64,000 bases of DNA. Origin: Caloramator australicus RC3 (GTDB lineage Bacteria; Bacillota; Clostridia; Clostridiales; Caloramatoraceae). Position numbers and translations under genes: made by a program. Under the pieces are notes generated by a model, which did not search any database, was not told the DNA's origin, and saw nothing but the letters and a program-made list of their open reading frames with translations. Location: contig NZ_CAKP01000113.1 of assembly GCF_000297115.1 (NCBI RefSeq), forward strand, positions 1 through 64,000, in the 5' to 3' direction. Shown in pieces: positions 62,917 through 64,000 of this stretch (positions within the stretch are counted from its first letter, which is position 1; each line of letters begins with the position of its first letter).

Positions 62917-63635
62917 CTTTTAAACCTCTCCCTTAAAACCTTACATAAAAACACAGGCAAAACAGACATCCTTCTATATCTCCATGGCTCCTTTATGAGT
63001 CTATAAAGCCATTCAAGACCTAATTTTCTCATAATCTTTGGAGCCCTTTTAATATTGCCTGAAATAACATCAAGGCTACCTCCAATTCCCATAAGTAGGG
63101 GAACTTGTAGTCTTTCCATATGCTTAGTTATCCAATACTCCTGCTTTGGACTTCCCATTGCAACAAATAAAATATCAGGATTTTTTCTCTTAATATCCTC
63201 AATAACTTCCTCTTCATCCTTAAAATATCCGTCCCTAACTCCAACAACATTAAGGCCGTGAAACCTTTCCTTTAAAACCTTAACAGCCTCATCGGCAACT
63301 CCTGGTTTTGCACCTAATATGTAAACCCTATATCCTCTTTCAGCTGCTCTTTTGCAAATATTTATCATAAGGTCGATTCCTGTAACCCTTGATCTTATCC
63401 TTCCTCCGTTTAAAATCGAAGCAATAACAACTCCAACGCCATCGGCAATTTGAATTGTTGCGCTGTTTAATAGATTTTTTAAGCTTTCATCCTCCTGCGC
63501 CTTCATTATCTTTTCAGGATTTATAGCAACAATAAAGGAGGGTTTTCTTTCCATTATTATTCTATCGACTTCCAAAAGAACTTGTCCCATATTAAGAGGA
63601 CAAACATCGACACCAAGATACCTTTCCTTTACCAT
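62913..63635 (-). CDS. WecG/TagA/CpsF family glycosyltransferase
   Basis: The 240-aa GT26 enzyme has FIVAINPEKIMKAQ, IQIADGVGVVIAS, ILGAKPGVADEAV and AMGSPKQEYWI. TagA adds ManNAc to lipid-linked GlcNAc in teichoic-acid linkage synthesis; related enzymes make other envelope glycans. It is coupled to the deacetylase gene (ATGA overlap). Confidence 0.9.
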   Translation of the reverse strand: MVKERYLGVDVCPLNMGQVLLEVDRIIMERKPSFIVAINPEKIMKAQEDESLKNLLNSATIQIADGVGVVIASILNGGRIRSRVTGIDLMINICKRAAERGYRVYILGAKPGVADEAVKVLKERFHGLNVVGVRDGYFKDEEEVIEDIKRKNPDILFVAMGSPKQEYWITKHMERLQVPLLMGIGGSLDVISGNIKRAPKIMRKLGLEWLYRLIKEPWRYRRMSVLPVFLCKVLRERFKR

Positions 63636-63636
63636 A

Positions 63637-64000
63637 TTAATCCTCCATTATCTTCTCATATATTTCTTTATATCCTTCGACAAATCTTTCAATGGAATAA
63701 AATTGTCTTGCTTTATCATGAAGCCTTTTACCAAATTCTATGCATTTTAAATCATCCCTTAAAAGATTTAACATTTTTTCTGTTAGATCCTCAACATCCC
63801 CATATTCCACTAAATAACCGTTGTTTCCATCCTCAACAAGGTCAGAAATTCCTCCTACCATAGTAGACACAACCGTTTTTTTATATTTTGCCGACTCTAA
63901 TATGCTAAGTGGAAAACTTTCACTCCTTGATGTTAAGCAGGTAAACCTAGATATGTATAAAAACTCATCAGGTCTTTGAAAACCTAAAAATACCACACTA
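63637..64000 (-). CDS. Glycosyltransferase family 4, C-terminal part
   Basis: The frame runs off the right edge. About 121 codons show the GT4 donor-site pattern: SRSESFPLSILESAKYKK, TMVGGISDLVEDG and GYLVEYGDVEDLTEKM. It uses a nucleotide sugar to build an envelope glycan. It directly precedes the TagA-like gene, suggesting one operon. Confidence 0.88.
   Translation of the reverse strand, partial: SVVFLGFQRPDEFLYISRFTCLTSRSESFPLSILESAKYKKTVVSTMVGGISDLVEDGNNGYLVEYGDVEDLTEKMLNLLRDDLKCIEFGKRLHDKARQFYSIERFVEGYKEIYEKIMED

Noticed and set aside
1-64000. CRISPR arrays, rRNA genes, prophage modules
   Set aside because: No regularly spaced repeats, rRNA stretches or phage structural/lysis gene sets are present.

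Overview
The window comes from a low-GC, endospore-forming, anaerobic Clostridia genome. The sporulation genes (spoIIAA-spoIIAB-sigF, spoVAC-AD-AE-AEA, yunB), rubredoxin, a pyridine-nucleotide-independent-looking thioredoxin reductase, peptide and amino-acid catabolism genes and A/T-rich codon use all point this way. A Caloramator-like or related Clostridiaceae genome is plausible, but the sequence does not fix the genus.

Layout. 1-7.9 kb: the start of a TnpB-type IS gene, then housekeeping genes (yebC, nadE, a split TauE/SafE exporter, a CoA-binding protein, yigZ, a DUF1858 protein, a MocR regulator, DegV, a nucleotidyltransferase, a zinc ribbon, rubredoxin). 8-16.3 kb: an AlkP-superfamily protein, mtaD, tRNA-Gln(CUG), a flavin amine oxidase, hflX with an extra N-terminal JAMM-like domain, hpt, and a trxA-trxB operon behind a CsoR/CstR-like operator. 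16.3-25.3 kb: a sporulation and cell-envelope block. 25.3-31.7 kb: a Mn2+ riboswitch with a GDT1-type exporter, speE, DUF4438, an unpredicted selenocysteine glutaredoxin, a CamA-like DNA methyltransferase and msrC. 32-42.4 kb: a peptide/histidine utilisation block (hutH, two OPT transporters, M19 dipeptidase, pepV, a PqqD-like protein) and murJ. 42.5-47.5 kb: lplA, a lipoyl-domain Lpd, an AhpD-like protein, a frameshifted MarR gene and alaX. 47.5-54.8 kb: small regulators and a group of large secreted PKD/Ig-like proteins, one a broken remnant. 54.8-64 kb: livFGMHJ, argGH and cell-wall glycosyltransferases.

Main discoveries. (1) Three copies of a ~280-bp non-autonomous element (14730-15009, 25358-25641, 31797-32080) have TIR-like ends and fold end to end into one long imperfect hairpin, with compensatory base changes between copies. 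Each sits inside a Rho-independent terminator that has been duplicated (19, 31 and 26 bp), so both flanking genes keep a terminator. (2) A 74-aa glutaredoxin-like gene has an in-frame UGA at the first redox position (U-P-W-C). (3) A solitary methyltransferase closely resembles C. difficile CamA. (4) HflX carries a JAMM-like HxHP...D motif. (5) A marR-ahpD-lpdA(lipoyl)-lplA cluster suggests a lipoamide-fed AhpD redox system.

Caution on quality. At least five genes (pbp, marR, the VWA/PKD protein, argG, a polysaccharide deacetylase) each need exactly one extra base in or next to an A/T run to be intact. That pattern fits sequencing homopolymer under-calls better than five independent pseudogenes, although real frameshifts or slippage are not excluded.
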